NCBI GenBank assembly: GCA_028066335.1
Contig: JALCBQ010000015.1
Span: 1 to 35,850 of the forward strand
Source: Pirellulaceae bacterium
Lineage (GTDB): Bacteria > Planctomycetota > Planctomycetia > Pirellulales > Pirellulaceae
Direction: 5' to 3'
DNA length: 35,850 nt
Part shown: one piece after another, positions 25,439 to 32,406 of the stretch
Position numbering within the stretch: the first letter of the stretch is position 1
Layout: the number at the start of each line of letters is the position of its first letter
Translations under genes and position numbers: made by a program
The notes under the pieces: model-generated
The model's input: only the letters and a program-made list of their open reading frames with translations
Told to the model about the DNA's origin: nothing
Database searches by the model: none

Positions 25439-25864
25439 ATGGGACGAAAAGAAGCGATCGCCAAAATGCAGGGCGTATTACGAAAGAGGCGAGAAAAAAT
25501 TCTCAAAGTACTCTCAGAAGATCTTAATGCGCTTACGCATTCGGATAGGGGTGGAGATTTTGCAGACAACGCCCATGGCATTAGTACTGAGGCGATCAGC
25601 TCCAAGCTTGCCGAGGCGGAGAGCCAGGAGCTTATTCAAATCGACAACGCATTAGAACAGATTCGTACGGGGCGCTATGGTTCATGTGAAGGTTGTAATG
25701 CAAATATACCAATGACCCGTTTGCAGGCTCTTCCCTATGCCATTTTTTGTATAAAATGTCAAGGAATCGTCGAGCAGGCGGGGGCTAATGTTGGGAACCG
25801 ATCGGACTGGTCTCACCTTTTTGACTTACCATTAGACGGTGATCGAATGGCCGGTACCCGCTAG
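25439..25864 (+). CDS. DksA/TraR-type C4 zinc-finger regulator
   Basis: A 141-aa protein. A helical, basic N-terminus (residues 1-32) leads to an acidic turn (GGDFADNA) and a second helix, then the four-cysteine zinc finger C83-x2-C86 and C104-x2-C107 with the family sequence GRYGSCEGCNANIP. DksA-type proteins reach the RNA polymerase secondary channel with the coiled-coil tip and adjust the response to starvation. The tip here has the Asp residues D40 and D43 but its match to the DxxDxA motif of true DksA is only partial, so a general DksA/TraR-type name is safer. It has its own promoter after a long gap. Confidence 0.8.
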   Translation: MGRKEAIAKMQGVLRKRREKILKVLSEDLNALTHSDRGGDFADNAHGISTEAISSKLAEAESQELIQIDNALEQIRTGRYGSCEGCNANIPMTRLQALPYAIFCIKCQGIVEQAGANVGNRSDWSHLFDLPLDGDRMAGTR

Positions 25865-26087
25865 GGGAGAGAGTCGTTACGGGTCTCGAAGTTTACGAGG
25901 CCAACAGGTTCACTCATAGATGGGTGGAATTTTCCGAAGGGGCAGCTGCCTTGGCTGTTGTTTCTAAAGGGTGCCATGGATTGGTGGTGTTAAGGCGTTT
26001 TCTTAGAGGAGATAAGAAAACCAGCCGGTAAGGGCTATAGAGGTCACTTACGAAGGATTTTCCAAGACTGACATATACCAGACAACC

Positions 26088-27350
26088 ATGAGCCACACCT
26101 TGCGAACCACAGTAGGAACCCCAGTACCGATGGACTTAACACGACAAAAGTCGAGCCTTTCGACTTTGAGTAGTACAATACTTCTACTTGGAATCTGTTT
26201 TGTTTTTCCTCCTAAAACTGAAACATGGGCTCAGGAGAAACAACAACTCCAAAAAGTTACACTTCATGAGGCGAGCCACCTTCTTTCCGATCGAGGATTA
26301 TCTGAAAATACCAGGACGACCCTTTCAGCTCGTTCGAATCTACATTCCGAAATTTTGGAAGAGGCCGCTTATCTTGAGCGACAAGGTAACCTGCTCAAAA
26401 AGGTAGTCCGTTTTGTAAAACCTTCGGTCATACATATTGAGGCTGTCAAAAAGGGAAAGACAGGTCGCTACGGGACCAATAAGCCTGTTGAAGAGACTGG
26501 CTCAGGGGTTATTGTAAGTTGGAACGAAAAGTTCTACGTTATTACAAATCGACATGTTATTCATAGTGCCGCTATTGGAAATATCAAGCTCCGTTTAGCA
26601 AGTGGAAAAGTCGCTTATCCTAAAAAAGTGTGGACCGATGAAGGGACTGATATTGCAGTGATGGAAGTTAGTGACACAACTCTGACCCCTGCGGTTATCG
26701 GCGATAGCAACGAGATGGAAATTGGTGATTTTGTCCTCGCTGTCGGTAGCCCTTTTGGCCTAAGCCACAGTGTCACTTATGGAATTATCAGTGCCAAAGG
26801 TCGGCGCGATCTCAAACTTGGAACGGCAAACGTACAGTATCAAGATTTTATGCAAACCGACGCCGCGATTAATCCTGGCAATAGTGGTGGCCCATTGCTT
26901 AACCTTAAAGGAGAGCTTATAGGAATCAACACTGCCATTGCGAGTAACTCGGGTGGAAGTGAAGGAATTGGTTTTACTATCCCTATAAATATGGCGATGT
27001 CTGTCGCTGGACAACTTATTGAGAAGGGCCATGTTGAACGGGCTTTTCTCGGTGTGCAGTTAGATTCTAAGTTTACTCCAGAGGTTGCAACCCGGATGGG
27101 TTTACCCCATTTCAAGGGTGCCCGTGTTTCAGGGGTCACTCCTGAATCTCCTGCCGAAAAAGCTGGGGTTCGCGTCGGTGATGTCGTTGTTCAGTTTGAA
27201 GAACGACAAGTCGAAGATGACAGCCACCTTGTTAATCTTGTTAGTGCCGCAAAGATTGGTCAAAAAGTCGAGCTTGGCGTTTATCGCGATGGCCAGCCAC
27301 TTCGGCTGATTCTTAGTGTTCAAAGCCGTAAGGCTTATGAGCAACGGTAA
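26088..27350 (+). CDS. HtrA/Deg-type serine protease with one PDZ domain
   Basis: A 420-aa exported protease. The signal peptide ends near residue 48 (LLLGICFVFPP...TWA/QE); ATG 26130 (Met15) is an alternative start that makes the signal more normal. The trypsin-like domain has a catalytic triad of His156 (ITNRHVIH), Asp188 (GTDIAVMEV) and Ser266 (NPGNSGGPL), all intact. One PDZ domain follows (about 315-410: FLGVQLDS, GARVSGVTPESPAEKAGVRVGDVVVQF). It should degrade or refold damaged envelope proteins. The stretch between signal and protease (about 49-105) is charged and helical. No Shine-Dalgarno sequence is obvious for either start. A strong terminator follows. Confidence 0.9.
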   Translation: MSHTLRTTVGTPVPMDLTRQKSSLSTLSSTILLLGICFVFPPKTETWAQEKQQLQKVTLHEASHLLSDRGLSENTRTTLSARSNLHSEILEEAAYLERQGNLLKKVVRFVKPSVIHIEAVKKGKTGRYGTNKPVEETGSGVIVSWNEKFYVITNRHVIHSAAIGNIKLRLASGKVAYPKKVWTDEGTDIAVMEVSDTTLTPAVIGDSNEMEIGDFVLAVGSPFGLSHSVTYGIISAKGRRDLKLGTANVQYQDFMQTDAAINPGNSGGPLLNLKGELIGINTAIASNSGGSEGIGFTIPINMAMSVAGQLIEKGHVERAFLGVQLDSKFTPEVATRMGLPHFKGARVSGVTPESPAEKAGVRVGDVVVQFEERQVEDDSHLVNLVSAAKIGQKVELGVYRDGQPLRLILSVQSRKAYEQR

Positions 27351-27401
27351 CCGTTTCTTCTGTGAATGCAGAGACGGTATGAGTAAAGAAAGCAAAGTAC
27401 C

Positions 27402-27447
27402 ATAGAAAAAGCTCTTGTCCATGTTTGAGGACAAGAGCTTTTTCTAT
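27402..27447. terminator. Bidirectional terminator, perfect 19-bp stem
   Basis: Arm 27402-27420 and arm 27429-27447 are exact reverse complements around an 8-nt loop (ATGTTTGA); each strand ends with a T-rich run (GCTTTTTCTAT). It separates the convergent htrA-type and nucleoside hydrolase genes. Confidence 0.85.
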
Positions 27448-27477
27448 TGAGTTGATAAACGGTTGATTTGCACAAAA

Positions 27478-28425
27478 CTAGCCAGTAACATGTTTGGTCG
27501 CTTCGACGAGGCGGTTATGGATCGACTCGATAATTTTTTCTGCTTTTACCTCTGTTGCGACTTCAATATTCGGTAGGGATATTCGGTTATGTCTACGGTC
27601 AAAAATAGTCGCCCCCTGTGTGATTTCACCGGCCGTTTCGACTTCAGCGACCATCTCTTTTGTTGTGAAAAGCTCGGGTTCTAAAAGGGCCATTGTGGCA
27701 ATCGTTGCATTGAGATAAACAGATTCCTGGCCTAATTCTTGACGGAAAGTTTTGTAGAGGTATGGGAGGATTTTATGCAGCAAAGAGCCGACCGAGGAGC
27801 CCTCTTTGGGGAGGTCGGTTAAAAAACTGTAATCAAAGGTAAGGCTCTCAGTGACGTCAAGAGGAAGTAAATACTTGGTCAGAGGAATACGGAAGATTTG
27901 GTGGGCAGCATCGGGGTCGCAGAAGATATTGAACTCGGAGCATGCTGTGATATTCCCGCCGAGGTTAACCGAGCCACCAGTAATATAGAGTGAATGAATC
28001 GCCATAGAAAGTTCAGGGTCGAGTTGAAAGGCGCGTGCAATATTTGTTAAAGGACCAAGGGTAAGAATCATTACCTCGTCGGGGGCGTTGTGGACTTCAT
28101 CACAGATAATTTTTTCAGAAGGGTGTTGTCGATGGAGCTCGGAAACAGGAAGGTTCGAGTTTCCCAGGCCATCCATACCTTGAAAACGAAAATTTCGAAA
28201 GCCCGAGTCATTTTGGGCTGCGCCGGCAACACCGATCCGTGGGATTCGTGGAGGGTCAAGAGCTTCGAGGATTGCCTGAACGTTTCGGCTGGCATGTTCA
28301 GAAGGTATGTTTCCACTCGTAGCAGTAATGCCAACGACATCAAGTTCGGGGGCAAAAAGTGCCAGGCAGAGGGCGACAGCCTCATCGATTCCAGGATTGC
28401 AGTCGATAATTACTTTGCGCGCCAT
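27478..28425 (-). CDS. Nucleoside hydrolase (IUNH family) with altered calcium motif
   Basis: A 315-aa protein of the inosine-uridine preferring nucleoside hydrolase family, which cleaves the N-glycosidic bond of ribonucleosides. Family segments are VIIDCNPGIDEAVAL (5-19), VVGITATSGN, MILTLGPLTNIARAF, ITGGSVN and SEFNIFCDPDAA. The N-terminal calcium/ribose motif is normally DxDPGxDD; here it is D8-C-N10-P-G-I-D14-E15, so two Asp are replaced by Asn and Glu. Calcium binding may survive, but specificity or activity could differ. AGAAAGG precedes the ATG. It is convergent with the HtrA gene and divergent from trpD. Confidence 0.8.
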   Translation of the reverse strand: MARKVIIDCNPGIDEAVALCLALFAPELDVVGITATSGNIPSEHASRNVQAILEALDPPRIPRIGVAGAAQNDSGFRNFRFQGMDGLGNSNLPVSELHRQHPSEKIICDEVHNAPDEVMILTLGPLTNIARAFQLDPELSMAIHSLYITGGSVNLGGNITACSEFNIFCDPDAAHQIFRIPLTKYLLPLDVTESLTFDYSFLTDLPKEGSSVGSLLHKILPYLYKTFRQELGQESVYLNATIATMALLEPELFTTKEMVAEVETAGEITQGATIFDRRHNRISLPNIEVATEVKAEKIIESIHNRLVEATKHVTG

Positions 28426-28615
28426 AACAAAACCTTTCTAAAGGGAAAATCCTTTTTGCCAAAATCTGGTACTTGGCTTTTTAGTATGATCTTTGAGAAT
28501 AAAGTAGTCGGGAACTGATCTTTACGAAAATTTGCCTTGTAGGCAGCTGGAACGGTTTCCCGTTTTGTTTAAAATAGGGGAGAGGGTGGATATTGGTAAG
28601 GGCTGTTTCTCGAAA

Positions 28616-28646
28616 AGACGGGCAGGCAGTCCCCAGCTGCCCGTCT
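28616..28646 (+). other. Stem-loop in the trpD leader
   Basis: Perfect 10-bp stem AGACGGGCAG (28616-28625) and CTGCCCGTCT (28637-28646) with an 11-nt loop. It ends 52 nt before the GTG start. On the plus strand no direct T tract follows; on the minus strand TTTTC follows, so it could also stop antisense transcription. Confidence 0.5.
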
Positions 28647-28698
28647 AGGATGAGCTATTTTTCTTCATTTGTCAAGTTTTTGTTTTTAGCAGGCTGAG

Positions 28699-29712
28699 GT
28701 GTACGTGTTAACAAAGGGTATTGAAAAGCTGAAAGGTGGGCTTGATCTCTCACGTTCAGAAATGGGGGCAATCATTGGGCAAATGATGTCAGGGGTGGCA
28801 TCCGAGACTGAAATGGGGTCGTTTTTGCTTGCGCTGCGGGAGAAAGGGGAGACGGTTGAAGAGCTTGCCGGTGCTGCCGAAGTATTACGTGCCAATATGA
28901 TTCCCATTCAACATTCGATCGCTGGAGCAGTCGATACGTGTGGTACTGGAGGCGATCATTCGGGGACATTTAACATTAGTACGGCGGCTGCCTTGGTGAC
29001 AGCGGGAGCTGGCGTGCCGGTCGCTAAACATGGGAATCGGAGTATTACCAGTAAATCGGGGTCGGCTGATGTCCTTGCCGAACTTGGAGTCGGTATTGAG
29101 GCGAGCCTTGAAGTGGTTGGGAAGTCCCTCGAAGAAGTTGGTATCTGTTTTTGTTTTGCACCACAACTTCATCCGTCGATGCGACACGTTGGACCGGTTC
29201 GTAGATCGCTCGGTGTTCCAACAATTTTTAATATGTTAGGCCCTCTGTGCAATCCAGCCTCGGCGCCGTTTCAAGTTTTGGGTGTTGCAAATGAAGATGC
29301 TCATGAAAAAATCGCCAAGGCGCTCCACCTTCTTGGGACAGAGAGGGCTGTCGTTGTCCGAGGAAAAGATGGCCTTGATGAGGTGACGATCGAAACGGAG
29401 ACCGATGTTTATCTTCTTGAAGGTGAGAGCTTCTCGAAAACGATTTGGAGTCCTCAAGACTTTGGTATTTTGGCTAGTAGTAAAGAGAGTCTCAAGGTCG
29501 AGTCTGCTCGTGAGAGTGCAGCCGTTATTCGTCAGGTTTTGTCTGGTGAAAAGGGACCGGCCAGAGACATTGTCGTCGTCAATGCAGCGGCGGCGATTTG
29601 GCTTGCTGAGAGGGCAACGTCTTTAGAAGATGGAGCAAAATTAGCGGCAGAAGCGATCGATTCGGGGGCTGCGACCGAGATTCTGGAAAAATTGATCGAA
29701 AAAACGGTCTAA
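28699..29712 (+). CDS. trpD: Anthranilate phosphoribosyltransferase
   Basis: A 337-aa enzyme for the second step of tryptophan synthesis, joining PRPP to anthranilate. The phosphate-binding segment C81GTGGDHSGTFNIST95 is present, as are KHGNRS (110-115), LGPLCNPA and GLDEVT, all in the usual order and at normal length. The GTG at 28699 follows AGG at 28691-28693; a second GTG is at 28705. It stands alone: no trpE, trpG or trpC is in the window, so tryptophan genes are scattered in this genome. A 10-bp stem-loop in the leader may be regulatory. Confidence 0.95.
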   Translation: MYVLTKGIEKLKGGLDLSRSEMGAIIGQMMSGVASETEMGSFLLALREKGETVEELAGAAEVLRANMIPIQHSIAGAVDTCGTGGDHSGTFNISTAAALVTAGAGVPVAKHGNRSITSKSGSADVLAELGVGIEASLEVVGKSLEEVGICFCFAPQLHPSMRHVGPVRRSLGVPTIFNMLGPLCNPASAPFQVLGVANEDAHEKIAKALHLLGTERAVVVRGKDGLDEVTIETETDVYLLEGESFSKTIWSPQDFGILASSKESLKVESARESAAVIRQVLSGEKGPARDIVVVNAAAAIWLAERATSLEDGAKLAAEAIDSGAATEILEKLIEKTV

Positions 29713-29745
29713 ATCGGAAGACAATCACCGAGAGAAGTCGTCTTC

Positions 29746-29765
29746 AGAGAGCCAAGGTCTCTTTT
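29746..29765 (+). terminator. Weak terminator-like hairpin after trpD
   Basis: AGAGA (29746-29750), a 7-nt loop and TCTCT (29758-29762) followed by TTT. A second imperfect hairpin, GAAGAC with GTCTTC, lies just before it. Confidence 0.3.
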
Positions 29766-29980
29766 AGCCCTTTCCAGAAACTAAAATTCTGCTATGCTTG
29801 AGCCTTCAATTTCAGCCTTAAATTTTGACAAGTAGTGAGGAAATTGGGAGTGGGGAGTTTTTTAAGAGCTCTTTCTTCAAGGGCCGACTCATAAGTGAGT
29901 TATCTTTCTCACCCACCTGTTGTCAACTATACATTCACTTTTAGTTAGTTTCTATTTTACTTAAAACCGAGAGAAGAAGA

Positions 29981-30079
29981 ATGACCAAGCCACGTAGAAA
30001 ACTAAAGAAGGCAAATCACGGTAGTCGACCGGCCAACGCTAAGGCCCGTAAAGCAAAACGAAAAGTTATCAAAACCTAA
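29981..30079 (+). CDS. 32-residue highly basic protein, ribosomal-protein-like
   Basis: ATG 29981 to TAA 30077-30079 encodes 32 residues, 15 of them Lys or Arg and none of them acidic. It begins MTKPRRKLKKANHGSRP and ends AKRKVIKT. A purine-rich Shine-Dalgarno region (GAGAGAAGAAG) lies directly before the ATG, and the gene has 268 bp of non-coding DNA before it and about 150 bp after it. Composition and size resemble tiny rRNA-binding proteins (bTHX, bL36 and similar), but I do not recognise it as one of these. It would bind rRNA or another nucleic acid. Codon choice (CGT, AAA, GCC mixed) is ordinary for the window. I believe it is translated; the role is inferred from composition only. Confidence 0.7.
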   Translation: MTKPRRKLKKANHGSRPANAKARKAKRKVIKT

Positions 30080-30217
30080 TGATTATTTGCCCAATTTTGG
30101 TATTGATGGCTTTAGGCGGTTATCGCTTCTGAGAAGCTTTCTGAGGTGGGCTTCTACTTGAGATTATTGGTTATCGTTGTTCAATTGTTATGCTTTTCTT
30201 TTTAAAAGTGTTTCGGT

Positions 30218-30224
30218 AGAGGAA
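30218..30224 (+). promoter_or_regulatory. Shine-Dalgarno site selecting a TTG start
   Basis: AGAGGAA lies 6 nt before TTG 30231 and favours it over the upstream TTG 30177 as the start of the FabZ-like gene. Confidence 0.55.
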
Positions 30225-30230
30225 TTTGTT

Positions 30231-30740
30231 TTGGCTTCTAAAGAACCCCTTATTGCTCTTGATAAAATTGACATGGAGAACCCGATTGCTGGCCCCGATG
30301 AGATCCGGCAACTGAATCTCCAACGATTCGAGATGGAACAACTCGACGCGATTGTCTATGCCGATATTGAGACCTACAGTTGTGCCGGCTATAAAGACCT
30401 GACAGAAAATGAGTTTTGGGTTCGTGGCCATATGCCGGGATCCCCCCTAATGCCCGGTGTTGTTATGGTTGAGGCGGCAGCGCAGCTAAGTAGCTATTTG
30501 ACTCTTCGTTATGACCTTCTTGGTGGTAACATGGTTGGCCTTGGTGGGCTTGAGGAAGTCCGTTTTCGAGGCCCTGTCTATCCTGGCAGTCGTCTGTTGA
30601 TTTTGTGCCAGATGTACAAAAGGAGGCCCAGGCGACTTGTAAGTAGCCGTTTTCAGGGTATCGTCGATGGAAAGATCGTTGTTGATGGAGTCATTAAGGG
30701 GGTCCCTTTGCCTGTTGCGGCTTCGAAGTTTAACGGATAG
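30231..30740 (+). CDS. FabZ/FabA-like 3-hydroxyacyl-ACP dehydratase
   Basis: A 169-aa hotdog dehydratase from TTG 30231 (an upstream TTG 30177 would give 187 aa without a ribosome site). The active-site segment is FWVRGHMPGSPLMPGVVMVEAAAQ, quoted here in parts: GHMPGSPLMPGV with the catalytic His67, then MVEAAAQLSSYL with the conserved Glu/Gln. Lengths and order match FabZ. It should remove water from beta-hydroxyacyl-ACP in fatty acid or polyketide synthesis. The 40-residue N-terminal extension (KIDMENPIAGPDEIRQLNLQ) is longer than in E. coli FabZ, which hints at a lineage-specific variant. No other fab genes are adjacent. Confidence 0.8.
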   Translation: MASKEPLIALDKIDMENPIAGPDEIRQLNLQRFEMEQLDAIVYADIETYSCAGYKDLTENEFWVRGHMPGSPLMPGVVMVEAAAQLSSYLTLRYDLLGGNMVGLGGLEEVRFRGPVYPGSRLLILCQMYKRRPRRLVSSRFQGIVDGKIVVDGVIKGVPLPVAASKFNG

Positions 30741-30743
30741 GTT

Positions 30744-30771
30744 TTGAGCACAAATCTAAAGATAGTATAGT
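30744..30771 (+). promoter_or_regulatory. Predicted promoter for trmB
   Basis: TTGAGC (30744-30749), a 16-nt spacer and TATAGT (30766-30771). Leader about 117 nt. Confidence 0.45.
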
Positions 30772-30894
30772 GGTAGATAGTCAAATCTATTTGCAGGTAA
30801 TGTAACAACAATATCGTGGGGCGTTTGTTTCTGTATCAAAGCCCTTTCGGCGACCAGCCCTTCTCTTTATTTGGCGTATTGACAGCACAGACTT

Positions 30895-31545
30895 ATGGGC
30901 CGACGAGCACTTCCCAAACTGAATCCTACTGTTGAATTCGATTCGTATCTTCACATTGTTAAAGAGTTGGAAGAAGGTTCGTCGCCAGAGACTTTCTTTA
31001 AGACTTCTAGACCAATCGAATTAGAAATTGGGTGTGGAAAAGGGCTTTTCCTCGCTGGTGTCACGGGCGAGAAACCAGAACATAATTTCTTAGGAATTGA
31101 GGTCTCTGCCAAATACGCCAGTTACTCAGCCTATCAACTTGCTAGACGAGAACGAGAGAATGGCCATATCCTTTCAGGCGATGCATTGGGTTACATGCGT
31201 GACCATGTGCTCGATCATTCCCTTACGGCGGTCCATATTTATTTCCCTGATCCTTGGTGGAAGGATCGTCATCGCAAGCGACGTGTCCTCAACGAGGTCT
31301 CGGCAAAAGATATTCAACGCGTTTTGATTCCGGGCGGAAAGTTGCATTTTTGGACAGATGTTCAAGAGTATTATGAATCGGCTCTTGAAATATTGGCTGC
31401 GTCGACGACGTTGTCGGCTCCTATTGATGTTGTTGAAAAGCCAGCTGAGCACGACCTTGACTACCGGACCCATTTCGAGCGGCGTACTCGGAAAAATGGC
31501 GAGCCAGTTTACCGTGCCCAGTTTGTTAAAGAAACGGCAGCCTAG
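30895..31545 (+). CDS. trmB: tRNA (guanine-N7)-methyltransferase
   Basis: A 216-aa SAM-dependent enzyme that makes m7G46 in the variable loop of tRNA. The SAM-binding motif is LEIGCGKGLFL (about 43-53), then FLGIEVS, and the diagnostic YFPDPWWKDRHRKRRV segment. GGKLHFWTDVQEY and the C-terminal THFERR element also fit TrmB. Length is normal. The start is ATG 30895 with no clear Shine-Dalgarno sequence. Confidence 0.95.
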   Translation: MGRRALPKLNPTVEFDSYLHIVKELEEGSSPETFFKTSRPIELEIGCGKGLFLAGVTGEKPEHNFLGIEVSAKYASYSAYQLARRERENGHILSGDALGYMRDHVLDHSLTAVHIYFPDPWWKDRHRKRRVLNEVSAKDIQRVLIPGGKLHFWTDVQEYYESALEILAASTTLSAPIDVVEKPAEHDLDYRTHFERRTRKNGEPVYRAQFVKETAA

Positions 31546-31735
31546 AGAGTTGTCCGTTTGTAGCCTCTTCCATTTCTGTCCTGCACTCTTCTTTTTGATA
31601 ATGGGCTCGTTGGAGGAATAGTCTCTTTTTGTCACCAATAGCCTAAGCGAGTGATGCTACTAAATTGGATGTTTTTCTCCGGTAAATTGAGAAAAGCAAC
31701 CGAGTAAGATTGCAAATTTGCAAAGAAGTGTCCAT

Positions 31736-31797
31736 AAAAAAACTCCCGGATCTAGTTCAATCCCAGGGGGGCTGAGGATGAAATAAATTTCCGGGAG
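31736..31797 (-). terminator. Terminator stem with T7 tail on the minus strand
   Basis: On the minus strand CTCCCGGA (31797-31790) pairs with TCCGGGAG (31750-31743), directly followed by T7 (31742-31736). An inner hairpin (ATCC and CAG at 31760-31766 with CTG and GGAT at 31772-31779, plus strand numbering, one bulged A) closes the large loop. Confidence 0.6.
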
Positions 31798-31968
31798 CGA
31801 TTGGACGGCGACGCTAACATGACATCCTGTCAAAAGCGTCGACTGGCAAAGCCTCACAAGTGAGACAACAGTAGCTTTCCTAGTGACTTGTTATAACATC
31901 CTTGTTTAAACTCACACTAGTGGCCGCAGAATAGACAAATTGTCTACCCCTATGCAGGCGTGGCCACT
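31736..31968 (-). ncRNA. Candidate free-standing structured RNA, about 233 nt
   Basis: The minus strand has a promoter (TTAACA, 18 nt, TATAAT; 32004-31975), an expected start near 31968, and a T7-tailed terminator ending at 31736. Five helices follow each other in between (plus coordinates): AGTGGCC 31919-31925 with GGCCACT 31962-31968, enclosing TAGACAA/TTGTCTA; CTAGTG 31880-31885 with CACTAG 31915-31920; GCTTTCC 31874-31880 with GGCAAAGC 31845-31852 (one bulge), enclosing CTCAC/GTGAG; CGACGCT 31809-31815 with AGCGTCG 31835-31841, enclosing TGACA/TGTCA; and the terminator stem. The first helix begins at the predicted start nucleotide. No family-like protein is encoded. It is not tmRNA, RNase P, SRP or 6S RNA by the features I know. 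Adjacent helices share one or two bases, so not all close at once. Confidence 0.6.
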
Positions 31969-31974
31969 GGCCAG

Positions 31975-32004
31975 ATTATATTGTTTCCAAAGAACAACTG
32001 TTAA
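31975..32004 (-). promoter_or_regulatory. Predicted promoter of the structured RNA
   Basis: Minus strand TTAACA (32004-31999), an 18-nt spacer and a perfect TATAAT (31980-31975). The start is expected near 31968, where the first helix of the RNA begins. Confidence 0.6.
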
Positions 32005-32406
32005 GTTTGTTTGCAAAATAAAGTGTTAGATTGCTAACTCGCTTAACAAGTGAGGAAGTAGAATATTGTATTTCGAATTATCAATCAAGGGCATTTTTCA
32101 AGTTCTTCAAAAGAAGTCAAAAAAAGACCTAAAATATCTAAAAGATGGCTCAAATAGTAATAGCAGTGCTAGCACTTTTTCTTTGTTCGTAATCGTCCAA
32201 AGGGCATAATAGTCTTGTATATTAGTATAAAACATTAGCTCCTGTTGGCGGCACTGCTGCCAGTGCAAGCAAAAAATTCCCAGTTGATTCATTGTGTACA
32301 TTCCTAAAAAAGGAAAGAAAGTCATATCTTTTGAGGAAAAAACATGGTTTAATGATGAAGTTCGTTTTTTGAATTTTAAATTTTTTGTTTTAAAAAGGAG
32401 CAAGGA
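32005..32406. other. A/T-rich leader region before the C25 peptidase
   Basis: About 400 bp without a supported gene. It contains the palindrome AGTGCTAGCACT (32165-32176) followed by T5, a hairpin GCACTG/CAGTGC (32251-32256 and 32261-32266, loop CTGC) and GTTAG/CTAAC near 32025-32038. AGCAGTGC (32162-32169) can pair with GCACTGCT (32251-32258), so alternative folds are possible. The ribosome site AAGGAG (32395-32400) lies 6 nt before ATG 32407. No clear promoter was found. Confidence 0.45.

Noticed and set aside
31660-31857. A 65-codon reverse frame within the structured RNA region
   Set aside because: It runs through the terminator stem and T7 tail and has no ribosome site or family-like sequence.
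31736-31968. tmRNA, RNase P RNA or 6S RNA as the identity of the structured RNA
   Set aside because: It lacks the tRNA-like ends of tmRNA, the conserved core of RNase P RNA and the single long hairpin with a central bubble of 6S RNA. Only short chance similarities were seen.
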